Source: Clitopilus passeckerianus
Lineage: Eukaryota > Basidiomycota > Agaricomycetes > Agaricales > Entolomataceae
Assembly (NCBI GenBank): GCA_944990035.1
Contig: CALYLX010000144.1
Coordinates: forward strand, 372,001-436,000
Length of the DNA stretch: 64,000 bases
Direction of reading: 5' to 3'
Below the pieces are notes generated by a model that was not told the DNA's origin, made no database searches, and saw only the letters and a list, made by a program, of their open reading frames with translations. Position 1 is the stretch's first letter; each line of letters opens with the position of its first letter. A program made the translations under genes and the position numbers. Shown one piece after another: positions 45,757 through 57,267 of this stretch.

Positions 45757-47431
45757 CTACGCTTCCTCCCTACCCGACCTCCATCTTCTGTGCGTAGGGT
45801 GCGTGGGGTGGTTAAAGGATGGCTGCGTTTCCTCTAGTTCGTAATCTTCCGTGATCTTTCTCAGGTCTAATGCCGTGTCGTCGAATTCGGGATGAAGTGG
45901 GTGGGAATTGGTAGCATGAGAATTAGGTGGTGGATACGGCGTGAAGTCTAGTGTGCTGGTTTTTGTCGGGAATCGAACGCTGTCTGCTTCTTCCCGAACG
46001 CTTAGAACCATGCGGTTGATCATGAGGACCGTTATTCTAAGAGTATAGTCAATATGGTGAAGGAAATGCGAGGGGTGGGAACGTACAGGGCACTGAAGGT
46101 GGCATTCACTGGACGGAGGTCTTTGTCCTATGAAATGGATAAGTTACGAGTTGTAGTGCGACAGGGCCGACGAGCACACCTTAGCAAACTGGAACAGGGC
46201 ACGAGTTCGCGTCAATGATTCTGTGGAAGAAGATAGATATATGCATACCGAGAATGTCAAGACATTGAGGAGATTGGCAGCAAATATCACCCTGTTGTTG
46301 ACATGATCAGTATGTTAGGGCAGTCATTCATGAAAAGCTGACATACCCGAAGTGTTTGAGCCCGTCCTTCGTGATGACCTCTATAAGTGGTGCTTTCATC
46401 TTCTCCCTCCGTAATCGGAACGCCTTCCAGATCATGAGCCAGAAGACCACCGAAACAAAGACTAATTGCATGATCCATGCTGAAACAATTCCTATAAATC
46501 CTGGAGGTTAACTGATAGACCGACTATGGTAGATGAGAGAGACGTACGGATTCCAGTTCCACTCTTGCCTGCCCATATACCTAGAGACACCGGCTCAGTG
46601 ATCCTATTCGCACAATTAGAAAGGGAATGATGACGAACATCCTGTAAAGCCATGTGGTAACGGAAAGGCGACCACAGCTCCAAGAGACCAGCCAGTGACG
46701 GCAATTTGAGCGATGTAGGCGGCAATGACGATTCCAAGAACTACTCTGCTGCGGTTGAATATAGCATATGTGAAAAGAATGAGGGTGCCTAGAGGTGGGT
46801 TGAGAGATAACAGTTGTTTGAGGGGGAGGATCAGATAAAACATACATCCGAGCGTGACTTGTTGAATAACATTGAAAATTCCGGGGAACAGGACGTAGGA
46901 TTTGCATCTGGGGAAGGTCGTTAGGCGAGGAATGAGTTGTGGAAAGGCGGACATACACCTGTGAGAAGGATTAGCCCAAGTCAGGTCTTCACATTTCAAT
47001 TGACGTACTGAGTCTCTCCACGTTGAATGGAGTGCTGGGATGGGAAAGGGATGTTGGTCTCGGTTCAAACACCTCTACAGCAGATATACTCACCCGCTGT
47101 ATATACTGCATACGCTGCTATCGATGAGTAGCTGTCAAAGTCTAAGAAGGTTGACGAAAAATTGGAGTATTTCGCATGCGTACCGGTTGAACAAGAAAAG
47201 CACCTTCACACTCGACCACCTGGACTTCCAAATCGCCTCTACCTCTCGATCCAGCGTTAACAGAGTATCATAGACCAGCATAGCTAGACGTTCATCTGAG
47301 TCAACGAATTGCTTCCGGAACCAAGCGAAATTCCTTCACTTACCAAACGCGCCCAGCGCGTAATACTTGTTAACGTAGAGATGATACGCGGCCGTTTCAA
47401 AGGCCTCTGGTGTCAGCGACGCGCTCGACAT
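45757..47431 (-). CDS. DUF6533-domain multi-span membrane protein (copy 5)
   Basis: Mirror-image partner of copy 4. It starts MSSASLTPEAFETAA. Blocks: NKYYALGAF, ALHSTWRDS, CKSYVLFPGIFNVIQQVTLG, LILFTYAIFNRSRVVLGIV, IAQIAVTGWSLGAV, WAGKSGTGIR, MQLVFVSVVFWLMIWKAF, APLIEVITKDGLKHFG, and VLMINRMVLSVREEADS. The Pro/His-rich tail ends RSGREEA. Two introns (GTACGT...CACAG and GTATGT...CCCAG) flank a 2-nt exon, GT at 46957-46958 on the minus strand, which with the next A makes a Val codon. The frame cannot be kept otherwise. No disabling change is seen. Function unknown. Confidence 0.82.
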
Positions 47432-48443
47432 AGGAACCTAAAGGAAAGAGGCAAAAGAATGGATCCTCAGTGTGCTAGGTATCAACGGAGGAACATTAGT
47501 CGGGATGACCAACACGAGCTCAGAATGCCGTACCTCATGCTTATCGATTTTCTCGTTTCCAGAGACGACGCTTCCCTGTGAGATCAGGGACATGGCTACG
47601 CGTACCAGGTTCTGATCAGCAATAGAAAAGAACGGAGAACACGGCTCTTCCGGGCTTGGAAAGGCCGCAATGGCCAACTCACAGAACCCGAAGAGGTTGC
47701 CGCGAGTGGGCCAAATGGCAAGGTACTCAGGCTGCTGTGACCCTGCTCCGATCAATTCGACATCGACCATGTTTGGGAAGTCGGTTCCTGGCTAGACTTG
47801 TTGGGATTGAGCAAAACGCTCATGTCGACGATGTTGTCGTCAGACGGAGCCGGATGAGTAACAGTCTACTGGGAAGACGCAACTGCGAACCATGAGAGAT
47901 GATCTCCGTCAACATGACGATGAGTGGGCGTCGAGCAATCAACAGCTCATCCCCATCGCAAACCAGTTTTGGACAGCTGCTGATCACCGCTTTCTCCTTT
48001 TATTACGATCATCAACAACAGGACTGCAGGTGACCAACTCGAGGCTGTGGGTCCTAGCAATACCTCGGAAAGTTGTTATCAGAAACATTTTCTCGAGTGG
48101 TGGCTTCGTGGAAATATCTGTGGCAAATCTAGCTGGAAAATTTGTAGTACCGTCTTGGTCGACCAATGGTCTGCTGAAAACCAGCAGCTTTTGGCCAAGA
48201 AACCATCCGTTTGCTCAAGTCGACGTTGAATCTGAAGAAGTTCGAAAAGCGCTCGCATTAGACGCCGCAAGCAGAAGCAAACAAGAGTGCCATCGTTTTG
48301 CCCAAAAGTGCTGAAAGCGAACCCACAAACAGGTGTCGAATCAAACGATCTGTCATTCGACGACCTCGCATGTGGGCCCAGCCACAATGAGGTCCTGAGG
48401 GACTAGCGCACAATGCTTGCTATCCTGCTCTCTTCCTCCCAAC
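47432..48443. other. intergenic region with doubtful open frames
   Basis: About 1 kb. A minus-strand frame at 47438-47770 (with LAIWPTRGNLFGF and NLVRVAMSLISQ) and a plus-strand frame at 47892-48314 look somewhat protein-like. Neither can be extended into a recognisable gene; they may be relics. Promoters of copy 5 and of the gene at 48444 must lie here. Confidence 0.35.
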
Positions 48444-51351
48444 ATGCCTGCGCCTTTCTTGGGCCATGATATACAGCATTCTGGTCAATCTCATGTCACC
48501 GTGACTTTCTATCCACTCAAAGGCGATTCACGAGTACGAATAGGCTTGGATTCGAACGGAGCACCTTGTACCATTGGCCGAAGAGAAGACTCCGGAGGAA
48601 TTTCTGTAAACATAGCAAGCCCATCTATAAGTCGCAGCCATGCCGAAGTCATGTATCGAGGAGAAAGGGTCAGTGATCTAAGAAATATACCTCGAGAGAA
48701 CCACGCTGAAATGATTGCAGATATATATTCGAGATCTTGGGAGTCACTATGGTACTTACGTGAATGGAGAGCGATTGAGCCATCCGTATGCTCGCTCTGA
48801 GCTCTACGAGCTCCAGACCGATGATATTCTGGTATCGCATCTTACCTTTCCTAAAAGAGACCCAGCTCACCGCTTCTGCGCACAGCAACTGGGATCCGCC
48901 TCAAAGGGCGCCAGGGGGAGTGCAGCATATCAAGCTCGCATCGAGCTCAGTGCCTGCGGGCCACCTTATGAGTGGCCTCCATTCCACACCAGAGCCGCGT
49001 CAATCCTTGGTGCTGCCTTTTCTCGTATTACTCAATGGGGAGGCTTATCTGGAGTCAACCAAGCGAGGTTGTGCTGGTTCAGCCATCCAGACGCCTCATT
49101 AAGGAGCAGCATGTCGATCCGTGTTGCTTGGCACTTCCAAGAACAGGGGTTCTTGACGCCACGACTCTTTCTCTCAAGGCGATTATCTAGCGACTGGGAT
49201 GTTATCGAGTTTCTGTTCTGCCAGCTATCCACCTTCGTCGAAGGCCTTGAACGACCCGCTCCTCCCACCTACTTTTCCGCTGATACCCTTGAAGTATCGT
49301 GGCTGCAGTCAGTACTTGTGGAGCCGCTGCGCCACGCCCGGCTGAAAGGAATGCTAATAACGATTGATTCCCTTGGGGGAACTGACGGCAAACTGACGAC
49401 CATTGCCATGAAGTTAGCGCAGGCAGTGGCTGGGTATCACGGCCTTCGGGTATGCCTCCTTGTCACCACTAGTCCCGAAACCCGTTCCGTTGCGAATGTG
49501 CCGCAAGAGGTTGCTCCGCTCATCAAGGAGATACACGTTCTATATCCATTATCTGTGCTGCTTGTGCCGCAGCATCTAAAGGTTCGCCAGGTGAGCCTCT
49601 CGTACTCTCGCGCAAGTTATCAGGCTGACCACTCATGAATCAGAGGACACTTTCTCAATTGGGCCAGATCAACGACGAACATCATGCCAGGTGAACTGAA
49701 CCGACACTTTTACTGTGATCCGGCTGACAGTTCAGTACAGACTGTTCCTTAAACCATTCAGCACTCTAGAACCAATCAGCACAACGTGGAATGCGAATGC
49801 AAGCGCTCTGGCTCTGTTACTCGAGTCAATACGACTATCCAGCCGGCTCAGAAAGGCAGGCAATAATCGCCGACTATAACGGGACACATACTGACGGCAA
49901 TGTAGCTTTTCACAGAATGTAGTGAAGACCCCGGACTAGCGTCTGCCTTGGATTCCAACATATCGCTATCAGTATCCCTACAGGCCGATGATCTGGAGGA
50001 CAAGCCTATCTTCGCTGGACTTATTCGTTCAGTGGTCGCCGATACAGAGGCAACAAATATGGCACGTCGACTGCGAGGGGAAAGCGCTCAGATATTCATA
50101 AATTTCTGTCAGCAGGTAAGTTATGAAGTTGACCTATAGGAATTCGGTCGCTGACCATACCGTAGTTCGTTGACCAGGGAACCTATCCAAACTTTCTGGC
50201 TACGACATCGATAAAAAGGCTCGGCAGCTCATTATAAACCTTTCCATGGCGGCCGAGAAGCTTCCCTGTTCGCTTTTCATCAAGGAGAGGGCCAAATTAC
50301 TGAGCACAGATCCCATCGCGTCCGGAGGATATGCTGATATTTATTGTGCTGAATATCAAGGAAGGAAGGTGGCACTCAAGAGGATAAGGGTCTGGCCGTC
50401 GCAGCCGAACTTCGAGGCGTTAAACAAGGTGACTTTGTCTGCACATCACGCACTGTGACGACTAAGAAGAACTTTGTGTAGAAATTCGCAAGGGAGGCCC
50501 TTACCTGGGTTTCTCTCAGACATCCACATATAACGCCCTTCATTGGGATAGATAATCTATCCTGTGCGCCCTCAATCTATCTGGTGGCGCCTTGGATGGA
50601 GAATGGCTCGCTGAAGAATTACCGAGCGCGTATGGGCCCGAGACGACTCGATATATACAGTCTCGTGCGATTCCTTCCTTCTTCTGGTCTCAACTGGCTG
50701 ATGTAGCTGGCTTTCAGGCTTGCCAGATCGCCTCCGGGCTTGAATACCTACATTTCTCGGATGTAGTTCATGGCGATCTTCGAATGGTAGGCTCTCAAAT
50801 CCGAATGGACTTCGTTGGCCGACAAATTGAATCCCTATACAGGATAATGTATTGATTGATGATGACCACCGAGTACGACTCAGTGATTTTGGCCTGTCCA
50901 GATTCAGCGACACAACCGTAGGAACCAACTCTGGCACTGCCAATCATCGTTTTCTGGCTCCTGAAACATACTTGTATGATATGGAGAACGATTCATGCGG
51001 TAAGAAATCTACGGAGGGTGATCGGGTTTGCTTGCACCCTAATTGAGGTATGTTTTACTCTCCTTGAATGTGGTGATGTATGGTCCTCACGTCTCGTTTT
51101 AGCTATACAGCGGCCAGAAACCTCTTCCTGAGCTGAGAAATGACCAGGCTGTGGTTTTGAAGTACGTGCAGGGGTTACGTCCACCAAGGCCGATAGACGG
51201 ACAGATTTCCATAGCCATGCCAAACTTTCTCTGGCGTATCGTGCAGAACTGCTGGGCCCAGCAACCAGGAGATCGACCAACAATGTCGACTGTGAAGGAA
51301 CTGATGCTGGATGTTCCGCGTGTTCCGCAGAGGTCTCAAACGTTGCCATGA
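48444..51351 (+). pseudogene. FHA domain - degenerate NACHT-like NTPase - TKL protein kinase, probably decaying
   Basis: A large signalling gene with three recognisable parts. (1) FHA domain: TIGRREDSGGISV, SISRSHAEV, RDLGSHYGTYVNGERLS. (2) A NACHT-like NTPase layout in 48,950-49,590. The Walker A place reads HPDASLRSSMS, with no GKS/T. It is followed by AWHFQEQGFLTPRLFLSRR, a Walker-B-like MLITIDSLGG and VCLLVTTSPETRS. (3) Tyrosine-kinase-like domain from about 50,260: SGGYADIYCAEYQGRKVALK, ALTWVSLRHPHITPFIGI, catalytic HGDLRMDNV, DFG in LSDFGLSR, APE in FLAPETY, and a C-lobe ending NCWAQQPGDRPTM. Signs of decay: an apparent GC donor after RLRK at about 49857; frame kept near 50,107-50,180 only if a weak GTCAGC donor replaces the perfect GTAAGT; and residues FACTLIE after KSTEGD (about 51,020) lying in another frame. 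Confidence 0.7.
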
Positions 51352-51491
51352 ATCAATTTATCATACACTAGCCTGTTATAACGATACATTGCGATAGAAT
51401 ACATTTGACTAAAGGGTATGGGTATCTGTGGTCCAATCTACAATGGCCTTCAAATAGAAAATAATACTGGAAAACATCGTCCATCAGCGCC

Positions 51492-54064
51492 TCAGCCCTG
51501 TGAACACGAAGATAGCCCGTCTCGCGACTCCGCAAGTCTTGCACTACTTGATAGCTTTGCCGGCATGCAAAACTTCGCGTATCGGTGCTGATAAATCATG
51601 ACCAGGCCCAGTGTAGCAAAAACATCCAAATCAACCGGATAAGCACTAAGGCAGATTTTGAGCTCCTGGCAGTGATTCCGTCTCGTCACCGCCGTCTCCA
51701 TCACAATCGCATTGGATGGGTGTGGCCTCCGCAGAATGAAACTCGGAGCGTCGTTTGGATAACTCCACTGATCCTCCTCAGTCACTAGCGACGTATCTGC
51801 GCCCATCGTATGAAACTGCAGAGATAGATTGTTCAAGGTCGTGTAGTTGCCCTGAAGGCATATTTCCGAGCCGCAGGTAGCATCAATTCTCCCATTGTTC
51901 CACGCAATTTCCAGAGGTGTTTGGGACGAAACTGCGTATATATCGGATGGATAGTCCGAAGCGTTTAGCATCATGGACCAGGTATTTTCACTCCCCGTTA
52001 GCATATAAGGTAGGATGCTGATCGGCTGGCCGCTGCTGTTGTAAATGGCGAAGGACAACGAGTTTCCGTCCAGGATGGCTTCTGCAGGGAATTCCAAATC
52101 TTTGCAACGATATCGCCATTGATGCTAATGTATGGTTAGCTTCAGAGTATCGAATAGACGCTATGAGATTCTCACCTCCTGAGTGAGAGGAAGAGCAGCA
52201 AATGGGGAAAATAGAGGGCCAAGACACATGAGTATTGCAACGGGAATGATGATGGTAATATTTGTAATACAGAAGATTCGTTTGTATCGCTCTGGAATTG
52301 AGGAAAGTAGGCGAAGTCTTTGGAGTATTCGCCCACACAAGTCTGGATAGAATGACCAGATATATGCATTGAACCACCCAATGAGAAATCCTAGAACATA
52401 CACTAGTAAACGCCTTAATTAGACGAGACTCAAAGATTCGAGGTAGATATCCTACATGTGACGGACAGAGGCTTCCAGAGAGCATGATTGGCGTTCATGA
52501 AGTTCTTTTCGGTAGGTGACGTGCCGGCGATAACATCTGCCCCAACATGATCAATCTCCATGTTGTGCTTTAAGCAGAGGAAAAGTTGGACATACAAAAC
52601 ATAATATAGCCAGCGTGTAGGCTGCTGGCAAGCAGTGAAAGGAGCGGGACTGAAAAAGGGTAAGCTCTTTTCAACGTAGGACGGAGATTGACGCACATAT
52701 AATATATGTGAGACGGCTTCGCGACCTCCCGAGATCCAGAAACGAAGGAAGGTGAGCTGGGCGGAGCGACTCGGAGAGAGAAGTCGACGAGTGAAGAGAG
52801 GGCAAGCATGGTTTTCCAATTACGAAGAAGGTAATTCCACTCTGGAACTTCGACCACCTCGAACTCAAACTGTCGGTGGCTTGCTTCTCTGCCTTCTGAG
52901 ATCTGTAGGTCTTATATCGGGAGGCCACCAGTTTGACGACCCCTACGATCGCCGGAAATACAGAAAAACCGGCGAGTATCTAGGTGTATGGATAAGACTT
53001 TATCGTCAGTTGAGAGATGTTAAAAGCGTACCTGCCCGTAGGAAAGGTCGTAGTTTTGCATCGGAGTCCCTTTGATAACGCAAAGTAGCCAGTGCCAGTG
53101 AAAGCAACAGATGGTTATCGTCACAAGCCAACCATGTGATGTAGAAATTACGCTCCTGAAATCTAATGTTTAACGTCTGCCTGTCAAATAGAAACGAAAA
53201 GCGCACCAGGAGATCCTTATGAAGCGGAGAGTTGCAACTATCCACCGCAGGGGGATGGCGCGTCGTTTTGCGGTTTCAGCTACTGTTTCGCTTTGATGGA
53301 GTTCCCAGATATCGTCAAGATGGCGAACGAAGTAGATGCTCCATGCCCAAAGTGTAATGAGCGACGCGGTCCCGAGGCTGCCTCTTGAGGAAAAGTCAAC
53401 GTAGAGGTCCCTCGCACCCATCACATCGAAGATCCCAACGAAGCTTGATGTGATGACATGATGGATCCACATCGAAATGGTCATCCCCTTGCAATTCCGG
53501 CTGTTCCTGAAGGCTGTGGTCGAGAAGGACACAACGAAGTTAAGACTCCACCAAAGGAAAGGCAGTAAGAGTCCAAGCCACCGCGCAAAGACGTGACCTG
53601 TCTGATCAGCGAATTTAAGAGTAGACTTGGGGTCCTGGTAAGTTCGATAATATGCCAGACAACTGAGGTAGATGCTGATTGGAGATGCTGTGATCACCAA
53701 AGCGAGGTTTCCCTCGAAAACGCTGAGCTTGCCGGGAATGCTGGCCACCGTAGCCAACAGAATGGGAAATATCTGGGAGTAGTGGCCATAAACCGCCTCC
53801 AAATAGCTCCCGTCAGACCACCGTAACAGGATCGCTGTTCCCGGTTAGCATGTCGAAATGATGTAGAAGGAAGATAGCTTACAGAGAAGGAGATTATTGA
53901 TAATTGCTACAACAATGGAGTCAGCACAACCTATTGGCTCGAGCTCCGAACTTACCAGCAAGCTTTACGACTAGTCCTCCGATATCTAGATTAACCGGGC
54001 CATTGTCCAGAATAAACGGCGTCGTTTGCGCCGTAAAGCAATCGGAGGGCGCTCCAGAGGACAT
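51492..54064 (-). CDS. large orphan multi-span membrane protein
   Basis: I do not recognise the family; it looks like an Agaricomycete-specific membrane protein. The proposed start is MSSGAPSDCFTAQTTPFILD, an extracellular-like N-terminus. Exon 2 adds IINNLLL and exon 3 has WSDGSYLEAVYGHYSQIFP. Spans include GNLALVITASPISIYLSCLAY, WLGLLLPFLWWSLNFVVSF and ASLITLWAWSIYFV. Further exons give ILAGFSVFPAI, EVVEVPEWNYLLRNW, PFSVPLLSLLASSLHAGYIM, VYVLGFLIGWFNAYIW and IPVAILMCLGPLF. The last exon encodes a luminal-looking C-terminal region of ~200 residues: SLSFAIYNSSGQPISILPYML, CGSEICLQGNYTTLNNLSL, ending ESRDGLSSCSQG. Several introns are inferred, one only 44 nt. Borders in 52,100-53,200 are tentative, so gene extent is better supported than the exact protein. 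Confidence 0.55.
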
Positions 54065-56498
54065 GTTCCTAGCTGACGAGCGAAGGGGTTTGTGCGGGTA
54101 TAGTACGCAACGAGTTAACGGGAGTGGACATGTCGAACTCCTCGAGGTGGCGTCAAGAGGTATTTATATCAAGGACAAGCGCCCATGGTCTCATGAGGGG
54201 AATGGAAATGACCGGCCTGAGTAAGAATTAGAAATTGTGCACCAAGTATGCGGTTCCACGAGTTCTGACGTTGAATGCCGGCAGCAGGTGGTGACGACCG
54301 ATTTGTTGTTACCGAACGAAGTTGGTTTCTTCTGGGCGATCCTCCCATCGTAGATGTGCCAGTACACAGCCTGCTTGACCTCAGTTCCATACTTATCCCA
54401 GGCACGCGTGCCAGTGTACAATATCTCTAACGTGTGCCCCGGACCCAGCCGACCATCGTTGTGTATGTGGCATGCGAGCCTCAGATAATAACATGACGTC
54501 GAGGCTTCACAGCAGTTGGTGAGAGTAACTGAGAGTGTCGTTCTGTGGACTCAAGAACTGGGAATCTCCCAGTGGCGCGAATGCTGTGTATGCAGGTGCT
54601 TCCTTCATTAAGTCTCCCAGGTGGCATGGAAGAAATCAAGATCTGCAAGGACTAATTAGGGAATAATCGACGCACCAGAATCCAGACTGGGGGATGGAAT
54701 TTCCTTATGATACTTAATCCGGAATAATGGGAGAGTATTAGGCGCTGACACGTAGTATATGTTACGTGTTTTCAAAGCCATGCTGGGGGTGTGTCCCATG
54801 TGTTCATTGAAATAAGGATTGAGGGGCCATAAATTGGGACAACTACGAAGTGACCGTTCTGAGCAGAATGTATCTAGCAATGTTCTCTGCGATATTCCGT
54901 ATACAATCGCAAGGAACATTTTATCTTACTACACCACTGGGTAAAGGTCTTGCGTAATGGCGTTCGGAGCTCTGAATGTCCCCTAGATGCTGTGGAGGCA
55001 GGTCTTGAAAGTAAACCTCGCAGTATCTGATCAGTCCAAGTTCAACAACAATGACCGAGCAGAGTTGGGTAAGACCCGGGAATAGTTCCCTTGGATAGTC
55101 TCTCCCTGCGGCCCACGTATTTGCGGTCTACAACATTGCCTTTGAATAAGGGCCGCTGCGGGCAAAGCAGAACAGATGGTGGTCAAGAAAACCCGCCAGA
55201 TCGGCCTTGAGTATTCGTCGTCGGTGACACGCTCAGGAGATGAGCAAGCAAAGTTTACTTGCCACCACTGGGTATCAATTTCGTACGTACGCAGAGGTCC
55301 CTCATGATGGCATTCGGACCCCCGAGTGTCCCTTGATGCTGTGCGGGTAGGGTAGGGAAAGCAAACCTCGCAGCACCTGAGGAGACCAAGACCCAGGAAC
55401 ACGACAGAGCAGAGTCGAGGTAAGAACCCGGGAAAACTCCGGTGACCGCCACCAGCCTACAACCCATGTAATCGTGACCTACAGCATCGCCTTTCAATCA
55501 AGGTGGCTGCGGGGAGGAGGAGAACAAAAGTTGATCAAGTAAAGATCGCCGCAGATCACCACCATCTTCAGCCATGTGGCCAATGTCCGCTGTATCGGTG
55601 ATGGTCATTTCCCGAATTATCAAAGGACGGGTTGAATTTCAAATCGCTTGCCAGCCTGGCAAATACGGGAGCGTTCATTCCCAGAATGCCAACGCATGAG
55701 GGCGGTTGAATCGGAATAGGCTGTGCACCCATGCATCTGGATGACTTGTTGTAGTTGTGGTTGCGGGCTCGCCACTAAGGAGGTAACAGCTGCGGGGATG
55801 CTTAGCGAGTCATTATCCGCTGTAGACGCCACCAAACTCAACATAGCAGGTGGTGGGATATTCATGGATAGTCGACGCCATCGCCAGAGAGATACATCAT
55901 TGACAGATAGGTGTGAGGGTTCCTAGGAACCTAGAACGAGTCAAAATAGTGAGCGCTGGTCCTCAGTACTCAGCATTGACTCTATGTGAGTCGATATGAC
56001 GATATCAGCCCATCTCAGGTCAGGGGAAAGAATGTCGCAAACGCACCATAGCTTGGAAAGATGGTGGGTTTCGAGCATGATCTGCACAGCCAAGAGATTA
56101 GCGCTGTCCACTGAACTAGCAGGATGACCGAACCATCTCACATACCAAGAGGAGATGGCTAGTGCCCGACTGTCCTCGCGAGGACGTGGATTCACCATCC
56201 TGCCCATTGGCATGACAGAGAGAACCGTGCAAAATACGCCAAGACAGATACGGTAAACAAATTTGTCGTAACCTTCAGTAGGGTTGGCTCGTCTTGGCGG
56301 TAAGGATGGCCATCGCTCACAGCACAAGAAAAGCGAGAAGCAAAGAGCACATGGATATTCATGAAACATACAACATAATAGCAGCGTGATCATGCTCTAG
56401 CCAGCTTCACATTTTGGACGGTGGGCTACAGCTACAGCCCCCAGAGAAAGCATCCATCATCCTCCAGACACTCTCCACACCTAAACCCCTCAACACAT
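54065..56498. other. gene-poor region with a tandem repeat
   Basis: About 2.4 kb. It contains the tandem repeat at 54931-55580. A minus-strand frame at 55941-56393 (150 residues, with YRICLGVFCTVLSVMPMGR) could be a small hypothetical gene but has no recognisable domain, so I do not call it. Confidence 0.4.
54931..55580 (+). repeat. two-copy tandem repeat, ~330-bp period
   Basis: The segment from about 54931 to 55225 recurs at about 55261-55580 with substitutions and small indels. Shared landmarks in order: CCACTGGGTA; TGATGGCATTCGGA against TAATGGCGTTCGGA; AACCTCGCAG; CAGAGCAGAGT; a segment with CCCGGGAA; GCCTTTGAAT against GCCTTTCAAT. No open frame is conserved between the copies. It may be a decayed duplicated exon or a non-coding repeat. 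Confidence 0.65.
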
Positions 56499-57267
56499 TT
56501 ATGCCTTTGACTTCTTCAACGATTTCCTGACAACGTCCCGCCTGGCCTTCTTGGCGACCATGACCTTGAACCTGCCGAAGTCGTTCAGGCTCCTTCTCCT
56601 CTCGACAGCTGCCCGCTTCTGTGCCCAGCTTGACTTGTCCCACTTCTCAACGAGCGCCTCCTTGGCAGCGAGTTTGCGGACAACACCTGTGCCGGCACCA
56701 CGGGGAAGGCCGGTGAGCTTCAGGGGTGTGAGGGTGAGGTGCTTGTAGGGGTAGGATTGACGGGGAACGGCGTCAGTGGGGCCTTCGATGATCGCCTGGT
56801 AGATATGTTATGAGATGAGAAAATCCGATATAGGTTGAAGGGGTTGAACATACCCTGTTGTGGTCGATGATCTCAATGATTATGGCAATTTGGCCAGCGG
56901 AAGGACCAGATTGGAGGAGGACGACTGGGAGTTGTTATCAGTTTTCAATGCCACAGAAAATTTGATCAACTGGACATACCACGGCCGACCTCAACGAATC
57001 GCTTGAAATTTGATGGTTGCTGGAGTAAAATAGTCAGCTTGCAGTTTCAGTATCGCCCAGATCGCCTTCAGCATCGCCAGAACGACTCCCGGCATCGTCT
57101 CTGCTTGACCGTGTGCCCGACCCAAATCATGCCCAATCCAACCATCATCCAAACTTCTGATGTGCCATCCATCCTCAAATCGCCTCCAATCCTTCTCATT
57201 CTTTCGTGAGTCGTCTCTGGCTAGCCTTCGAGCGATCTGGCATAGATTCTGGGGTACTTACACTCAT
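56499..57267 (-). CDS. RPL14: 60S ribosomal protein eL14
   Basis: Large-subunit ribosomal protein L14e. Four exons, about 137 residues. Exon 1 is only ATG AGT (57262-57267). A 242-nt intron follows, long for this window, then QPSNFKRFVEVGR, then VVLLQSGPSAGQIAIIIEIIDHNR with the KOW-like core, then AIIEGPTDAVPRQSYPYKHL, LTPLKLTGLPRGAGTGVVRK and the basic C-terminus RRDVVRKSLKKSKA. A start codon plus one or two codons in exon 1 is common in fungal ribosomal protein genes. It is divergent from the PC-esterase gene, and the 402-nt gap between them should be a shared promoter region. Confidence 0.95.

Larger units (their letters stand above)
38753..47431. repeat. large inverted duplication: DUF6533/DUF1838 arms around a spacer
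   Basis: Left arm: DUF6533 copy 4 (+, 38753-40347) and DUF1838-a (-, 40517-41504). Right arm: DUF1838-b (+, 44489-45557) and DUF6533 copy 5 (-, 45757-47431). Gene order and orientation are exact mirror images, with tail-to-tail spacers of 169 and 199 nt. The two DUF6533 copies share features absent from copies 1-3 (HSTW, GKSGTGIR). The ~3-kb centre is not duplicated. Confidence 0.75.

Noticed and set aside
47438..48314. Two frames that look partly protein-like
   Set aside because: Could not be extended with acceptable splice sites and show no domain; left as possible relics only.
55941..56393. 150-codon minus-strand frame
   Set aside because: Some hydrophobic character but no recognisable domain and no supporting neighbour exons.
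57020..57261. Possible snoRNA in the long first intron of RPL14
   Set aside because: No proper C box with a matching D box or H/ACA pattern could be found; the GATGATG seen does not fit RTGATGA fully.
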